Notes: generated by a model from the letters alone, not told the origin. A stretch of 64,000 nucleotides of DNA from JAFHCF01 sp048497495 (GCA_048497495.1 JAFHCF010000244.1:1-64000), one strand, 5' to 3'. Positions 52,678 to 61,691 are shown, numbered from the stretch's first letter. Translations and numbers: made by a program.

Positions 52678-53940
52678 ATGGAGAACTTGCTGATCTCGGA
52701 CCCTCCCATTCTGAATCTCGTCAGCGCGGTCGCGGTCGGGGCTCTGATCGGCGCGGAAAGAGAGCGACGCAAGGGGGAAGGCCCGGAGCGGTCCCCCGCG
52801 GGGATCCGGACGTTCACGATCACCTCGATCGCCGGTGCTGTCGCGATCGCGCTCGGCGGTGTCGCGTTGCTTGCCGTCGTGACGGCGAGCGTTGCCGTGA
52901 TGGTCGCCGTGTCCTATTGGCGAAGCCGGGATCAGGATCCCGGTCTGACCACGGAGATCGTTCTCGTCCTGACGGTACTGCTGGGTGGCATGTGCATGCG
53001 ATCGCCCCAGACGGCCGCCGCGATGGCCGTGGCCGTGACGGTGCTCCTATACACGAAGGCATGGCTGCACAACCTCGTCAACACCGTGATCTCGAAGGAC
53101 GAACTGGATGACGCACTGATCTTCGCCGCGGCGACGCTCGTCGTTCTGCCTCTGGTGCCGAACCGCCAGATGGGCCCCTACCTGGCGCTCAACCCGCATT
53201 CGATCTGGATCGTGATCGTGCTGGTGATGGCCATCAGCGCGGCCGGCTATGTCGCGGTACGCCTGTTCGGCGCGAGGTTCGGCTTACCGCTCGCGGGTGC
53301 CATTTCGGGCTTCGTCTCCAGCACCGCGACGATCGGCGCGATGGGATCGCGGGTCAAGAATTCCGAGAATCTGCTGGCGGCCTGCGTCGCGGGCGCCGTC
53401 TTGTCGACCGTCGCCACGATCGCCCAGATGGCCCTGGTCGTCGCGGCCACCAGCATGCCCACCTTGGTCAAGCTCTCGGGACCTCTGCTTCTTGCCGGTG
53501 GCACCGCCGTGGCCTACGGGGCGACGTTCACGCTTCTGGCCGCGCGCGATACGGGAAGTGATGCGGCGCGGAGCGGCGGCGTCTTCAGCCTCAGGACGGC
53601 GCTCGCCTTCGGCTCGATCCTCGCGGTCATTCTGGTTGTCTCGGCTGGTCTGCAAGAACAGTTCGGCAGCACCGGCGTGCTGCTCGCCGCCATGGTCGCC
53701 GGACTGGTCGATACCCATGCGGCGGCCATCTCGGTCGCGTCCCTCGTGGCGGCGGGGAAGATCACGCCGGAGGACGCCGTCGTTCCGATTCTCGCGGGCA
53801 TGACCTCGAACACGCTGACGAAGATCATCATGGCCGCGACCAGCGATGGCTGGGCTTTCGCCCTTCGGGTCGTGCCCGGTCTGGTCCTTGTCGCACTGGC
53901 GGCTTGGGCCGGAACCTTCGCGGCACTGGTCTGGAACTGA
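52678..53940 (+). CDS. MgtC/SapB family membrane protein with DUF4010
   Basis: The product is 420 residues from the ATG of MENLLISDPPI, where homology begins; the open frame back to 52462 is not supported. The N-terminal 140 residues are MgtC-like (LNLVSAVAVGALIGAERERRK, GIRTFTITSIAGAVA). The C-terminal part has about nine membrane segments of the DUF4010 type (SGFVSSTATIGAMGSR; ILAGMTSNTLTKIIMA). Function is unclear; relatives are linked to magnesium stress or general transport. It stands alone before the tRNA gene. Confidence 0.88.
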   Translation: MENLLISDPPILNLVSAVAVGALIGAERERRKGEGPERSPAGIRTFTITSIAGAVAIALGGVALLAVVTASVAVMVAVSYWRSRDQDPGLTTEIVLVLTVLLGGMCMRSPQTAAAMAVAVTVLLYTKAWLHNLVNTVISKDELDDALIFAAATLVVLPLVPNRQMGPYLALNPHSIWIVIVLVMAISAAGYVAVRLFGARFGLPLAGAISGFVSSTATIGAMGSRVKNSENLLAACVAGAVLSTVATIAQMALVVAATSMPTLVKLSGPLLLAGGTAVAYGATFTLLAARDTGSDAARSGGVFSLRTALAFGSILAVILVVSAGLQEQFGSTGVLLAAMVAGLVDTHAAAISVASLVAAGKITPEDAVVPILAGMTSNTLTKIIMAATSDGWAFALRVVPGLVLVALAAWAGTFAALVWN

Positions 53941-53982
53941 CCTGAAGGGCGGCGAAGCAGGTCGCGGGCAATCGGCGGCAAA

Positions 53983-54072
53983 TGGCGGACGGGGTGGGAT
54001 TCGAACCCACGGTGGGCTTTCGCCCACGGCGGTTTTCAAGACCGCTGCCTTAAACCACTCGGCCACCCGTCC
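53983..54072 (-). tRNA. tRNA-Ser (anticodon UGA)
   Basis: On the minus strand the 90-nt sequence folds as a class II tRNA. The acceptor GGACGGG pairs with CCCGTCC, followed by discriminator G and an encoded CCA. The anticodon loop CTTGAAA in a GCGGT/ACCGC stem gives anticodon TGA, the long variable arm is GTGGGCGAAAGCCCAC and the T arm is GTGGG-TTCGAAT-CCCAC. All parts are canonical. Confidence 0.96.
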
Positions 54073-54278
54073 GGCGTCCCTTCAATGGCCGCAAGCGCGT
54101 CGAAACTCAAGGGGGCGGATTTCGGGAGAGGAGACGGCGCGACGGAATGGCCTGTTCGCGCCACCGCGGGCGCGCACCGCCGGCGCGCGGACGCGGAACT
54201 CGTGAATCAGAACCACGATCTCTTTGACCACTGGGTCGCGATCGGTACGGGCGTCGCGAGGCGATCGGCATTACCGAG

Positions 54279-54379
54279 CCGGTGCCTCGATCGACCCAAA
54301 TCGGCGCGAGCGCCTCGGTTGTCCGGGATCGGCGCCGGTGCCTCGGTCGTCCGAGATCGGCGCCGGTGCCTCAGTCGCC
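54279..54379 (+). repeat. 28-bp tandem repeat, about 3.5 units
   Basis: Units starting at 54301, 54329 and 54357 share TCGGCGCCGGTGCCTCGGTC with few changes, and a partial unit precedes them. The array lies between the tRNA and a small membrane protein gene and overlaps the 3' end of that gene by a few bases. There are no unique spacers, so it is not CRISPR. Confidence 0.6.
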
Positions 54380-54508
54380 GACGCTACCGCTGATGAAGAC
54401 CGCCACGGCGATCATCAGGCCGGCGAAGAGCGTGCCGAGCAGCATCCAACGCAATTCCCGATCGGACGCCGCCTGCTGCTCCGATTCGTTCCGCTCAGGT
54501 TCCGCCAC
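54371..54508 (-). CDS. Putative 45-residue single-span membrane protein
   Basis: A GTG start with GGAGG 6 bases upstream opens a frame of 45 residues. The N-terminal half is polar and acidic (AEPERNESEQQAASDREL); the second half is one membrane helix (WMLLGTLFAGLMIAVAVFI) ending SGSVGD. A longer version from 54679 has no support. The orientation matches the tusA-soe genes upstream. It may be a small subunit or stabiliser of the membrane complex encoded nearby, but no family is recognised. Confidence 0.5.
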   Translation of the reverse strand: MAEPERNESEQQAASDRELRWMLLGTLFAGLMIAVAVFISGSVGD

Positions 54509-54675
54509 CTCTGCCTCCGCTTCCGGCCGCCGAGGGGCCGTCCCCCTGCATCCGCGTCGATCGTGGCGAAAAGAAGTAGCCGCCATCGCCGCCCGGCCGG
54601 CGCGGGGCGGAGCGACGCCCCTCCCCGCGCGGCGGATCGTCGCCCCCGGCGCGAAAGCCGGGAGGACCGGGTCGA

Positions 54676-54903
54676 TCACGCGGTGTGCTTGATCACGAAG
54701 CGATAGACGCCGCCTTCGCTGCCCTTTTCCAGCATGGTGTTGCCGGTGGTGCGGCAGAAGGCGTCGAAGTCGGCGGCCGAGCCCGGGTCGGTCGCCAGGA
54801 TCTCCAGGGTGCCGCCGGCCGGCACCTCCTTCAGCATCTTCTTCGCCTTCAGGATCGGCAGCGGGCAGTTGAGGCCCTTGGCGTCGAGAGTCTTGTCGGC
54901 CAT
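54676..54903 (-). CDS. tusA: TusA-family sulfurtransferase
   Basis: The product is 75 residues, the normal TusA length. The catalytic Cys13 lies in GLNCPLPILKAKK (CPxP motif). GAGGAGGAAAAATC precedes the ATG. TusA carries persulfide sulfur in the cytoplasm, either for tRNA thiolation or for sulfur oxidation. Clustering with sulfite dehydrogenase, SQR and a DsrC-like gene points to the dissimilatory role. A second Cys (C50) is present in DFDAFCRTTG. Confidence 0.9.
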   Translation of the reverse strand: MADKTLDAKGLNCPLPILKAKKMLKEVPAGGTLEILATDPGSAADFDAFCRTTGNTMLEKGSEGGVYRFVIKHTA

Positions 54904-54993
54904 GATTTTTCCTCCTCGGATGTGGCGAGACGTCTTGGGATTTCTTGCGATGAGACGGACGGCGACGGTCGCACGACCGCCGCGCCGGGCCCG

Positions 54994-55100
54994 GGGCGGC
55001 TTCCGATCCGATCGCGTCGGTTCGAAATCGCTCCGGCCCCTGGTTCGAGCGCGTTCTCTTCGACCGGTCCGATGGTGTCCGGTCGGAACCCGCTCCTGCC
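54994..55100. repeat. Interspersed repeat R2 (about 105 bp)
   Basis: This is the partner of R1 at 50403-50510, in the same orientation, located in the 209-bp gap between the membrane-anchor gene and tusA. It keeps the TTCGACCGG...CCGGTCGGAA hairpin. It may act as an attenuator between the two genes. Confidence 0.7.
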
Positions 55101-55112
55101 TGCGGCCCGCCG

Positions 55113-56051
55113 TCAGCGGCCGTAGTAGACCATGCAGTCGTGCTTGGCTTCGGCGAAGAACAGCCAGCGCTCGGCCAGGAGCCCGACCGCCAGCGAGGCG
55201 GCGGCGATCAGCGCCAGGATCATCGCCAGCCCGCCGGACACCCACAGCGCCGAGATCGTCGCCGCCAGCGGCACCACGAAGAGCATCAACTGGGCGATGG
55301 CGCGCAGACGCAGCGCGTGTTTGCGCGCGATCTCGTAGCCCATTTCCAGCATCAGGAAATTCTCTTCCGTGTGCGGCTGCTCGAGCAGCCGCACCGCGCC
55401 GAAGCGGCCGAGACCGGTCGCCGTGCCGAGCGTCGTCTTCGACCGTCCGGTATCGACGGCATGCCAATAGACCAGCTTGACCCCCCAGCCGGCGACGAGC
55501 AGGCCGATCGCCACCACGTCGATCTCCGCCCGGTGGACCCCGAACAGCCGCGTCACCAGCTCGAGCAGGATCGCTCCCGACATCAGCCCGAGCACCAGAT
55601 AGGCGACCGGCACGATGCCGTTGTTCCACTGCCGGATGGTGATCAGGCTGGCGTAGATCATCGAGGTCGAGAACACCGTGGCGATGGCGAGCACCGCCGC
55701 CGCCACCCCCATCCAGCCGAAGAAGCCGGTGGTGGTGCCGAGAAACACCCAGCCGAGCGCGAAGAGCCCGGCCGGCACGAAGGTGAGGACCGCCAGCACG
55801 CCCTCGCGCGACAGCCACGACGAGCGCCACTGGCTGAGCGCCCGCCAGGCCCGTTCGGGATGGCCGAGATGGAAGGTCGACGACAGCAGGCCGCCGCCGA
55901 TCAGCCCGAGGGCGAGACCGGTGGTCACGAGGCCGAGCCAGGTCGAGGCCGGCAGCAGGCCGGAGACCGCGAAGATCGCCGCCAGCACCAGGAGGCCGTA
56001 GCCGGCGCCCGAGGCGGTGGTGAAGAAGATGACCGAATAAGCGGGATGCAT
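55113..56051 (-). CDS. soeC: DmsC/NrfD-like membrane anchor of sulfite dehydrogenase (SoeC type)
   Basis: The product is 312 residues with about eight membrane helices. It begins MHPAYSVIFFTTASGAGYGLL, a typical DmsC-family start, and contains TFHLGHPERAWRALSQWRSSWLSREG. It would anchor the A and B subunits at the cytoplasmic side of the inner membrane and pass electrons to quinone. The order A, B, C is as in soeABC of purple sulfur bacteria. DMSO reductase is the main alternative, but the A subunit has no Tat signal. Confidence 0.82.
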   Translation of the reverse strand: MHPAYSVIFFTTASGAGYGLLVLAAIFAVSGLLPASTWLGLVTTGLALGLIGGGLLSSTFHLGHPERAWRALSQWRSSWLSREGVLAVLTFVPAGLFALGWVFLGTTTGFFGWMGVAAAVLAIATVFSTSMIYASLITIRQWNNGIVPVAYLVLGLMSGAILLELVTRLFGVHRAEIDVVAIGLLVAGWGVKLVYWHAVDTGRSKTTLGTATGLGRFGAVRLLEQPHTEENFLMLEMGYEIARKHALRLRAIAQLMLFVVPLAATISALWVSGGLAMILALIAAASLAVGLLAERWLFFAEAKHDCMVYYGR

Positions 56052-56065
56052 GGTTCGTCGTCTCC

Positions 56066-56806
56066 TCAGCGCGTCAGGACGCGGTCGACCCATTTCAGGA
56101 ACCGGCCGGCGCCGGCGACCGGTGCCTGGGGCGCGGGCGCGGGCACCGCCCCTCCCCGCTTGCCCGGCCTCGGCGGCAGGTATTTGCTGGTCGGTTGATA
56201 GCCGGTCTCCGGCGCCAGATCGTAGCCGCCGCGCTCGCGCGTCAACTGCGACACCTTCGAGGTCGGATCGTTGAAGTCGCCGAAATGGCGCGCCTTCGAC
56301 GGACAGGCGGCGACGCAGGCCGGCACCCGGTCCTCCTCGGCGAGGTTCTGATTGTAGATCTTGTCGACGCACAGCGTGCATTTCTTCATCACGCCGACGT
56401 CTTCGTCGTATTCGCGATTGCCGTAGGGACAGGCCCACGAGCACAGTTTGCAGCCGATGCACTTGTCGTGATCGACCAGCACGATGCCGTCCTCGGCGCG
56501 CTTGTAGGAAGCGCCCGTCGGACACACCGTGACGCAGGCCGGCGTCTCGCAGTGCAGGCAGTTCTTGGGGAAATGGACGGTGCGGGCGTCCGGCCCCTCC
56601 CCGCCCACCTCGTAGGTGTAGACCCGGTTGAACCAGACGCCGCGCTGTTCCGCCTGATAGGCGTTGACGTCGGTCAAGGGCGCCGAGATGCCGCCGGTGT
56701 TCCACTCCTTGCAGTTGGTGGCGCAGGCGTGGCAGCCGACACAGGTGTCGAGATCGATGGCGAGGCCGAGGCGCTTCGCCGGGGGATGCGACGGCAGCGA
56801 GGTCAT
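56066..56806 (-). CDS. soeB: Four-cluster ferredoxin subunit of sulfite dehydrogenase (SoeB type)
   Basis: The product is 246 residues with four 4Fe-4S binding motifs: CVGCHACATNC, CLHCETPACVTVCPTG, CIGCKLCSWACPYGN and CTLCVDKI...PACVAACPSKA. This DmsB-like pattern transfers electrons from the molybdenum subunit to the membrane anchor. It has a 4-base overlap with the A gene and lies 14 bases before the C gene. A proline-rich C-terminal tail (PAPAPQAP) is unusual. Confidence 0.85.
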   Translation of the reverse strand: MTSLPSHPPAKRLGLAIDLDTCVGCHACATNCKEWNTGGISAPLTDVNAYQAEQRGVWFNRVYTYEVGGEGPDARTVHFPKNCLHCETPACVTVCPTGASYKRAEDGIVLVDHDKCIGCKLCSWACPYGNREYDEDVGVMKKCTLCVDKIYNQNLAEEDRVPACVAACPSKARHFGDFNDPTSKVSQLTRERGGYDLAPETGYQPTSKYLPPRPGKRGGAVPAPAPQAPVAGAGRFLKWVDRVLTR

Positions 56807-59676
56807 GCCGGGCTCCTCTCGCCGCTCGCCTTCACCTGGAAGGAAGCGCCGTAGCTGTTGACGGTGGGTGCCGGGGCGAGCCCGACGAGGGCGGGCATGG
56901 TCGGGAACTGCGGCTCGGAGACTTCCGCTCCGGGGGCGCATTTCTCGATGCGGACGCGAAGATCGAACCACGCCGCCTGACCGGTGACCGGATCGGAATT
57001 GGTGATCCGCCGGCCGTCGGCGTCCCGCGGCAAGAGTTCGGAGATCAGGTGATTGAGCAGGAAGCCCTTCTTCGCCTCCGGCGCGTCGGGGGCGAGGTTC
57101 CAGGAGCCGGAGCGCTTGCCGATGGCGTTCCACGTCCACACCGTGTCGTGGTTGAGGCCCTCCATCGTCTTGATCTGGACCTTGATCTCGCCGTTGTGGC
57201 TGGTGACCTTGACCCAGTCGCCGTCGTCGAGCCCCAGTTCGCGCGCCTTCGAGGTGGCGACATAGAGCTTGTTGCGGCCGAGAATCTGGCGCAGCCAGGC
57301 GTTCTGCGAGCCCCACGAGTGATACATGATCATCGGTCGCTGGGTCAGCGCGTGCAGCGGATAGGTCTTGGTGTCGACCATCGCCTCTTCGTAGGGCATG
57401 TACCAGATCGGCAGCGGGTCGAAGGACGACTCGATGCGGCCGCGCAGGTGATCCGGCGGCTGGATGTCGCCGTGGCCCTGCGCCGCCAACTTGAACTTCT
57501 GCATCGGCTCCGAATAGAGCTGCAGCACGATCTGGTCGGCATGGCCGACGAAGCCCATGTGGACGGCGAAGTCCAGGTAGGACTTGTTGGCGAACTTGTA
57601 GAACCGCTGGTCCGGCGCCAGATCATGGTGCCAGAAGGCCTCGTGGGCGATGTAGGCGTCGAGCTGCTTGGGGTTGACCGCGCCGCGCCCGAAGGTCTCG
57701 CCCTCGCTCCCGCGCCAGCCGGCGAGCGGGCCGATGCCCGGGCCGCGCTCGTGGTTGACGATGTAGTCGGGATAGCCGCCGGGATACTTCGCCGTCCCGT
57801 CGGCGTTGGTCATGCCCGGCAGGCCCAACCGCGCCCCGAGATCGAGCAGCACGGTCTGGAACGAGCGCACGTCGCGATCCGGCTCGACCACCGGCTGGCG
57901 GATGGCGTCGGCCGGACCGTCGGCCTCGCAGATCGGCCGGTCGAGCAGCGAGATGCAGTCCCAGCGCTCGAGATAGGTCGTGTCCGGCAGGATCAGGTCG
58001 GCGTAGGCCACCATTTCCGAGGCATAGGCGTCGGAATAGATGATCTTGGGGATCTTGTACTCGCCGGTCTTGTCATCCTTCGCGGTGAGCATCTCCATGA
58101 CACCCTTGGTGTTCATGGTCGAGTTCCAGCTCATGTTGGCCATGTACATGAACAACACGTCGACCGGATAGGGATCGCCGTTGTGAGCGTTGGTGATCAC
58201 CATGTGCATCAGGCCGTGCGAGGAGAGCGGCGCCTCCCACGAATAGGCCTTGTCGATGCGAACAGGCGTGCCGTCCGGCTCGAGCACCAGATCCTCCGGC
58301 CCGGTGGTGAAGCCGAGCGGCGCGCCGGAAAGCGGCGTCATCGGCGCATAGGTCTTGGCCGGCTTCAGGCCCGGCGGGATCGGCTTGGGGAACGGCGGCT
58401 TGAAGCGGAAGCCGCCGGGGCATTCGATCGAGCCGAGCAGCACCTGCAGGATGTGGATCGCCCGGCAGGTGTGGAAGCCGTTGGAATGGGCCGAGATGCC
58501 GCGCATCGCGTGCATGGCGACCGGCCGGCCGATGATCTTGTCGTGCTTGCGGCCGGCCCAGTCGGTCCACTCGACGTCGAGGGTGATGGTCTGCTCGAAG
58601 GCGACCTCGGCCAGTTCGCGGGCGATGCGGCGGGTGGTCTCGGCGGGAATGCCGCAGGCCTCCGCCACCTTGTCCGGCGCGTACTCGCTGTCCATGTAGC
58701 GCTCGGCGAGGAGCTGGAACGACGGCACCGCCTTGCGCCCGTCGGGAAGCGTGAACTCACCGACCACCGCCGGCGAGATCTCGGGCAGACGCGCGTCGAC
58801 GGCGGAACCCTGCTTGACGTCCCAGGCGAGCGGCGCGCCCGAGGCGTCGCGGGCGAAGAGCCCGTGATCGGCGCCGCCGGGGTTCTGGACCACCAGCCAG
58901 GGCGCGTTGGTGTAGCGCACCAGATAGTCGAAATCGACCTTGTCGGCGTGCAGGAGTTCGTGGATCAGCGCCATCACGAACAGGCCGTCGGTGCCGGGGC
59001 GGATGCCGAGCCACTCGTCGGCGATCGCCGAATAGCCGGTGCGGATCGGGTTGATCGACACCACCTTGGCGCCCCGCCCCTTCATCTTGCCGAGGCCGGT
59101 CTTGATCGGGTTGGAATCGTGATCCTCAGCGACGCCGAACAGCATCAGGTACTTCGAGCGATCCCAATCCGGCTCGCCGAACTCCCAGAACGAGCCGCCG
59201 ATGGTGTAGAGCCCGGCCGCCGCCATGTTGACCGAGCAGAATCCGCCGTGCGCGGCGAAGTTCGGCGTGCCGAACTGCGTCGCCCACCAGCCGGTCAGGG
59301 ACTGCGACTGGTCACGTCCGGTGAAGAAGGCGAGCTTCTTCGGGTCGGTCTTGCGGATGTCCCCGAGCCATTCGGTGGCGAGGCCGAGCGCCTCCTCCCA
59401 CTCGATCTCGACGAAGGCGTTCTCGCCGCGCGGCCCCACCCGCTTCAACGGCTTCTGCAGCCGCGCCGGCGAATAGTGCTGCATGATGCCCGAGGAGCCC
59501 TTGCCGCAGATCACCCCCTTGTTGACCGGGTGATTGCGGTTGCCCTCGATGTAGCGGATCAGCCCGTCCTTCAGGTGCACCTTGATGCCGCAGCGGCAGG
59601 CGCACATGTAGCAGGTCGTGAACTTGACCTCGTCGTTGACCTTCGGTGACAGGTCGATCGCCGGTTCCCTGGACAT
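56803..59676 (-). CDS. soeA: Molybdopterin oxidoreductase, catalytic subunit of cytoplasmic sulfite dehydrogenase (SoeA type)
   Basis: The product is 957 residues. An N-terminal 4Fe-4S site has C22, C25, C29 and C57. The Mo ligand is probably Cys147 in HGGFCSVNMAA. The rest is a complete bis-MGD domain set ending in the MopB-binding barrel (LGLDDGDWVKVTSHNGEIKV). There is no Tat signal peptide, so the enzyme faces the cytoplasm, as known for SoeABC, which oxidises sulfite to sulfate with quinone. Context with SQR, TusA and SulP supports this over DMSO, polysulfide or thiosulfate reductase. Confidence 0.85.
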   Translation of the reverse strand: MSREPAIDLSPKVNDEVKFTTCYMCACRCGIKVHLKDGLIRYIEGNRNHPVNKGVICGKGSSGIMQHYSPARLQKPLKRVGPRGENAFVEIEWEEALGLATEWLGDIRKTDPKKLAFFTGRDQSQSLTGWWATQFGTPNFAAHGGFCSVNMAAAGLYTIGGSFWEFGEPDWDRSKYLMLFGVAEDHDSNPIKTGLGKMKGRGAKVVSINPIRTGYSAIADEWLGIRPGTDGLFVMALIHELLHADKVDFDYLVRYTNAPWLVVQNPGGADHGLFARDASGAPLAWDVKQGSAVDARLPEISPAVVGEFTLPDGRKAVPSFQLLAERYMDSEYAPDKVAEACGIPAETTRRIARELAEVAFEQTITLDVEWTDWAGRKHDKIIGRPVAMHAMRGISAHSNGFHTCRAIHILQVLLGSIECPGGFRFKPPFPKPIPPGLKPAKTYAPMTPLSGAPLGFTTGPEDLVLEPDGTPVRIDKAYSWEAPLSSHGLMHMVITNAHNGDPYPVDVLFMYMANMSWNSTMNTKGVMEMLTAKDDKTGEYKIPKIIYSDAYASEMVAYADLILPDTTYLERWDCISLLDRPICEADGPADAIRQPVVEPDRDVRSFQTVLLDLGARLGLPGMTNADGTAKYPGGYPDYIVNHERGPGIGPLAGWRGSEGETFGRGAVNPKQLDAYIAHEAFWHHDLAPDQRFYKFANKSYLDFAVHMGFVGHADQIVLQLYSEPMQKFKLAAQGHGDIQPPDHLRGRIESSFDPLPIWYMPYEEAMVDTKTYPLHALTQRPMIMYHSWGSQNAWLRQILGRNKLYVATSKARELGLDDGDWVKVTSHNGEIKVQIKTMEGLNHDTVWTWNAIGKRSGSWNLAPDAPEAKKGFLLNHLISELLPRDADGRRITNSDPVTGQAAWFDLRVRIEKCAPGAEVSEPQFPTMPALVGLAPAPTVNSYGASFQVKASGERSPA

Positions 59677-59726
59677 GGACTCTCGTTTCCTCTCGTCGCC
59701 CGTGTGACCGGGCCGAAACTTCTCTC

Positions 59727-59744
59727 GGACCCGTTTCCGGGTCT
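59727..59744 (-). terminator. Short hairpin after the SulP gene
   Basis: GACCCG-TTTC-CGGGTC (59728-59743) forms a stable hairpin in the 78-bp gap downstream of the SulP stop and upstream of the soeA start. No long T-run follows on the minus strand, so partial termination or message processing is as likely. Confidence 0.4.
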
Positions 59745-59754
59745 CCTCGTCGGA

Positions 59755-61608
59755 TCACACCGCGGCGGTGGGCGGGCCGACGGCGGCCTCCTTCGCCACC
59801 AGCGCCGGCGTCGGCTCGTCGTCGTAGTCGCTCTCGCGCGGCTCCTGCTTGCCCATGCGCGCGCACTCGACGAAGACGCGGCGGCCGCAGGTCAGGCATT
59901 CGTTGTAGTCGAAGTAGCGATAGAGGGTTCTGAGCGCCTCGGTCTTCGAGGTGAAGATGTTCTCCCGCCCGATCTCCTCGATGTAACCGCCGCGCTCCAG
60001 GATCTCCATCACCCGGTCTTTGGTGCGGATCAGATAGAGACCGCCGCCGCGGGCGCGCCAGCGCTTCGCCATCTGCACCAGGGCCTCGGCGCCCGCGAGA
60101 TCGACGAAGTTGACGCCCGACATGACGATGGCGAGGAAGCGGACGTCGGGGATCTCCTTCTCGTAGCCGCGCAGCGTCTCCTGGAAGGTGTTGACCGCCC
60201 CGAAGAACAGCGACCCGTCGATGCGGATGATCCGCATCTGCCGGCATTCCACCAGTCGGTCGCCGGCGGTGGCGAACTTGCGGCCGGCGCTCATCGGATC
60301 GGGCACGCGCGGGATGATGCGCGGGTTCGAGGTGCGGTTGAGATAGAGCAGCAGCGACAGCATCACGCCGAGGAAGATCGCGAACTCGAGCTCCAGCACC
60401 AGCGCCGAGACGAAGACCACCACCAGCACCGCCGTCTCGGACTTCGAGGTCTTGAGGATCTGCGCGATGTGGTGCCAGTCGATCAACCCCCACGCGACCA
60501 GGAACAGCACCCCGGCCATGGCGGCCATCGGCATGTAGACGGCGTAAGGGGCGAGGAACACCACCAGCACCATCAGCCCGGCGCCGGCGACGATCGCCGC
60601 CAGCGGCGTCTTGGCGCCGGCGTCGTAGTTGAGGCCGGAGCGGTTGAACGAACCGGTGGCGACGTAGCCTGAGAAGAACGAACCGGCGATGTTCGACAAC
60701 CCCTGGCCGAAGAACTCCTGGTTGGCGTCGATGTGCTGGCCCGAGCGCACCGCGAGCGCCCGCGCGATCGACAGCGCCTCGGTCAGGGCGAACATGGTCA
60801 TGGCGACCGCGGTCGGCGCCAGCTTGCGCCACATCTCCGGATCGAAGCTCGGCGCCGACAGCGGCGGCAGGCTCGACGGCAGCGCCCCGACCGTGTCGAT
60901 CTTCACCCCGGCGAAGGTCGTGAGAATCCATCCGGCCAACGACCCCACCAGGATCGCGACGATCATGTAGGGCACCCGCGGCAGATGATTGCGCACCAGG
61001 ATGCCGGTGGCGAGCGTCGCCAACCCGACCGCCACCGCCGGCCACGACACCTCGCCGAAGTGCTCGGCGAGATAGAGGAGAACCTCGTGGGGATGGCTGC
61101 CGCGCGGGATCGGCAGCGCCGTGAAGGTCTTGACCTGATTGACCGCGATCAGCACGCCGGCGCCGGCGGTGAAGCCGATCACCACCGAATGGGAGATGAA
61201 GTTGACGATGGAGCCGAGTTTGAACAGCGCCATGGTGATCTCGAGCACGCCCACCATGAAGGCGACCGTCAGCGCCATCTGCACGTAGATCGCGCTGCCC
61301 GGCTCGGCATAGGCCGAGAGCGAGGAGAACAACACCAGCGACGCCGCCGTCGTCGGCCCCGACACCAGATGCCAGGACGAACCGAAGAGGGCGGCGACGA
61401 TCGCCGGCACGATGCCGGCGTAGAGGCCGTATTCCGGCGGCATGCCGGCGATGGTGGCGAAGGCGACGCCCTGCGGCAGCACCACGATCGCGCCGGTCAG
61501 ACCCGCCATCAGGTCGCCGGAAATCGTCTTCCGGTCGAGCAGCGGCGCCCAACGCAGAAACGGCAACAGATCCGGCAGGAACGAGGTCAGGCGCGATGCG
61601 GCGGCCAA
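59755..61608 (-). CDS. SulP-family anion transporter with STAS domain
   Basis: The product is 617 residues with a TTG start at 61608, chosen because AAGGAG lies 8 bases upstream; a GTG at 61647 would add 13 residues. About ten to twelve membrane segments carry the SulP marks LPQGVAFATIAGMPPEYGLYAG and GLSNIAGSFFSGYVATGSFNRSG. A cytoplasmic STAS domain (about 445-560) follows, then a tail with C-x2-C-x6-C (CLTCGRRVFVEC). It probably moves sulfate, the end product of sulfite oxidation, or takes up another anion. It is co-oriented with the soe genes. Confidence 0.88.
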   Translation of the reverse strand: MAAASRLTSFLPDLLPFLRWAPLLDRKTISGDLMAGLTGAIVVLPQGVAFATIAGMPPEYGLYAGIVPAIVAALFGSSWHLVSGPTTAASLVLFSSLSAYAEPGSAIYVQMALTVAFMVGVLEITMALFKLGSIVNFISHSVVIGFTAGAGVLIAVNQVKTFTALPIPRGSHPHEVLLYLAEHFGEVSWPAVAVGLATLATGILVRNHLPRVPYMIVAILVGSLAGWILTTFAGVKIDTVGALPSSLPPLSAPSFDPEMWRKLAPTAVAMTMFALTEALSIARALAVRSGQHIDANQEFFGQGLSNIAGSFFSGYVATGSFNRSGLNYDAGAKTPLAAIVAGAGLMVLVVFLAPYAVYMPMAAMAGVLFLVAWGLIDWHHIAQILKTSKSETAVLVVVFVSALVLELEFAIFLGVMLSLLLYLNRTSNPRIIPRVPDPMSAGRKFATAGDRLVECRQMRIIRIDGSLFFGAVNTFQETLRGYEKEIPDVRFLAIVMSGVNFVDLAGAEALVQMAKRWRARGGGLYLIRTKDRVMEILERGGYIEEIGRENIFTSKTEALRTLYRYFDYNECLTCGRRVFVECARMGKQEPRESDYDDEPTPALVAKEAAVGPPTAAV

Positions 61609-61691
61609 GGCTGCGTCTCCTTCGACGAAATCCGACCTTCCCGCCACACCTTTCGGTGCGGCGGGTCGGGTCGATCAGGGGGAAATTGAAA

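Noticed and set aside
54279..54379. Short tandem repeats considered as a CRISPR array
   Set aside because: Units are directly adjacent without unique spacers and no cas gene is present.
56803..59676. DMSO or polysulfide reductase as the identity of the molybdenum complex
   Set aside because: No Tat signal peptide on the catalytic subunit and a sulfur-oxidising neighbourhood (SQR, TusA, DsrC-like); a cytoplasmic sulfite dehydrogenase fits better, though not proven.
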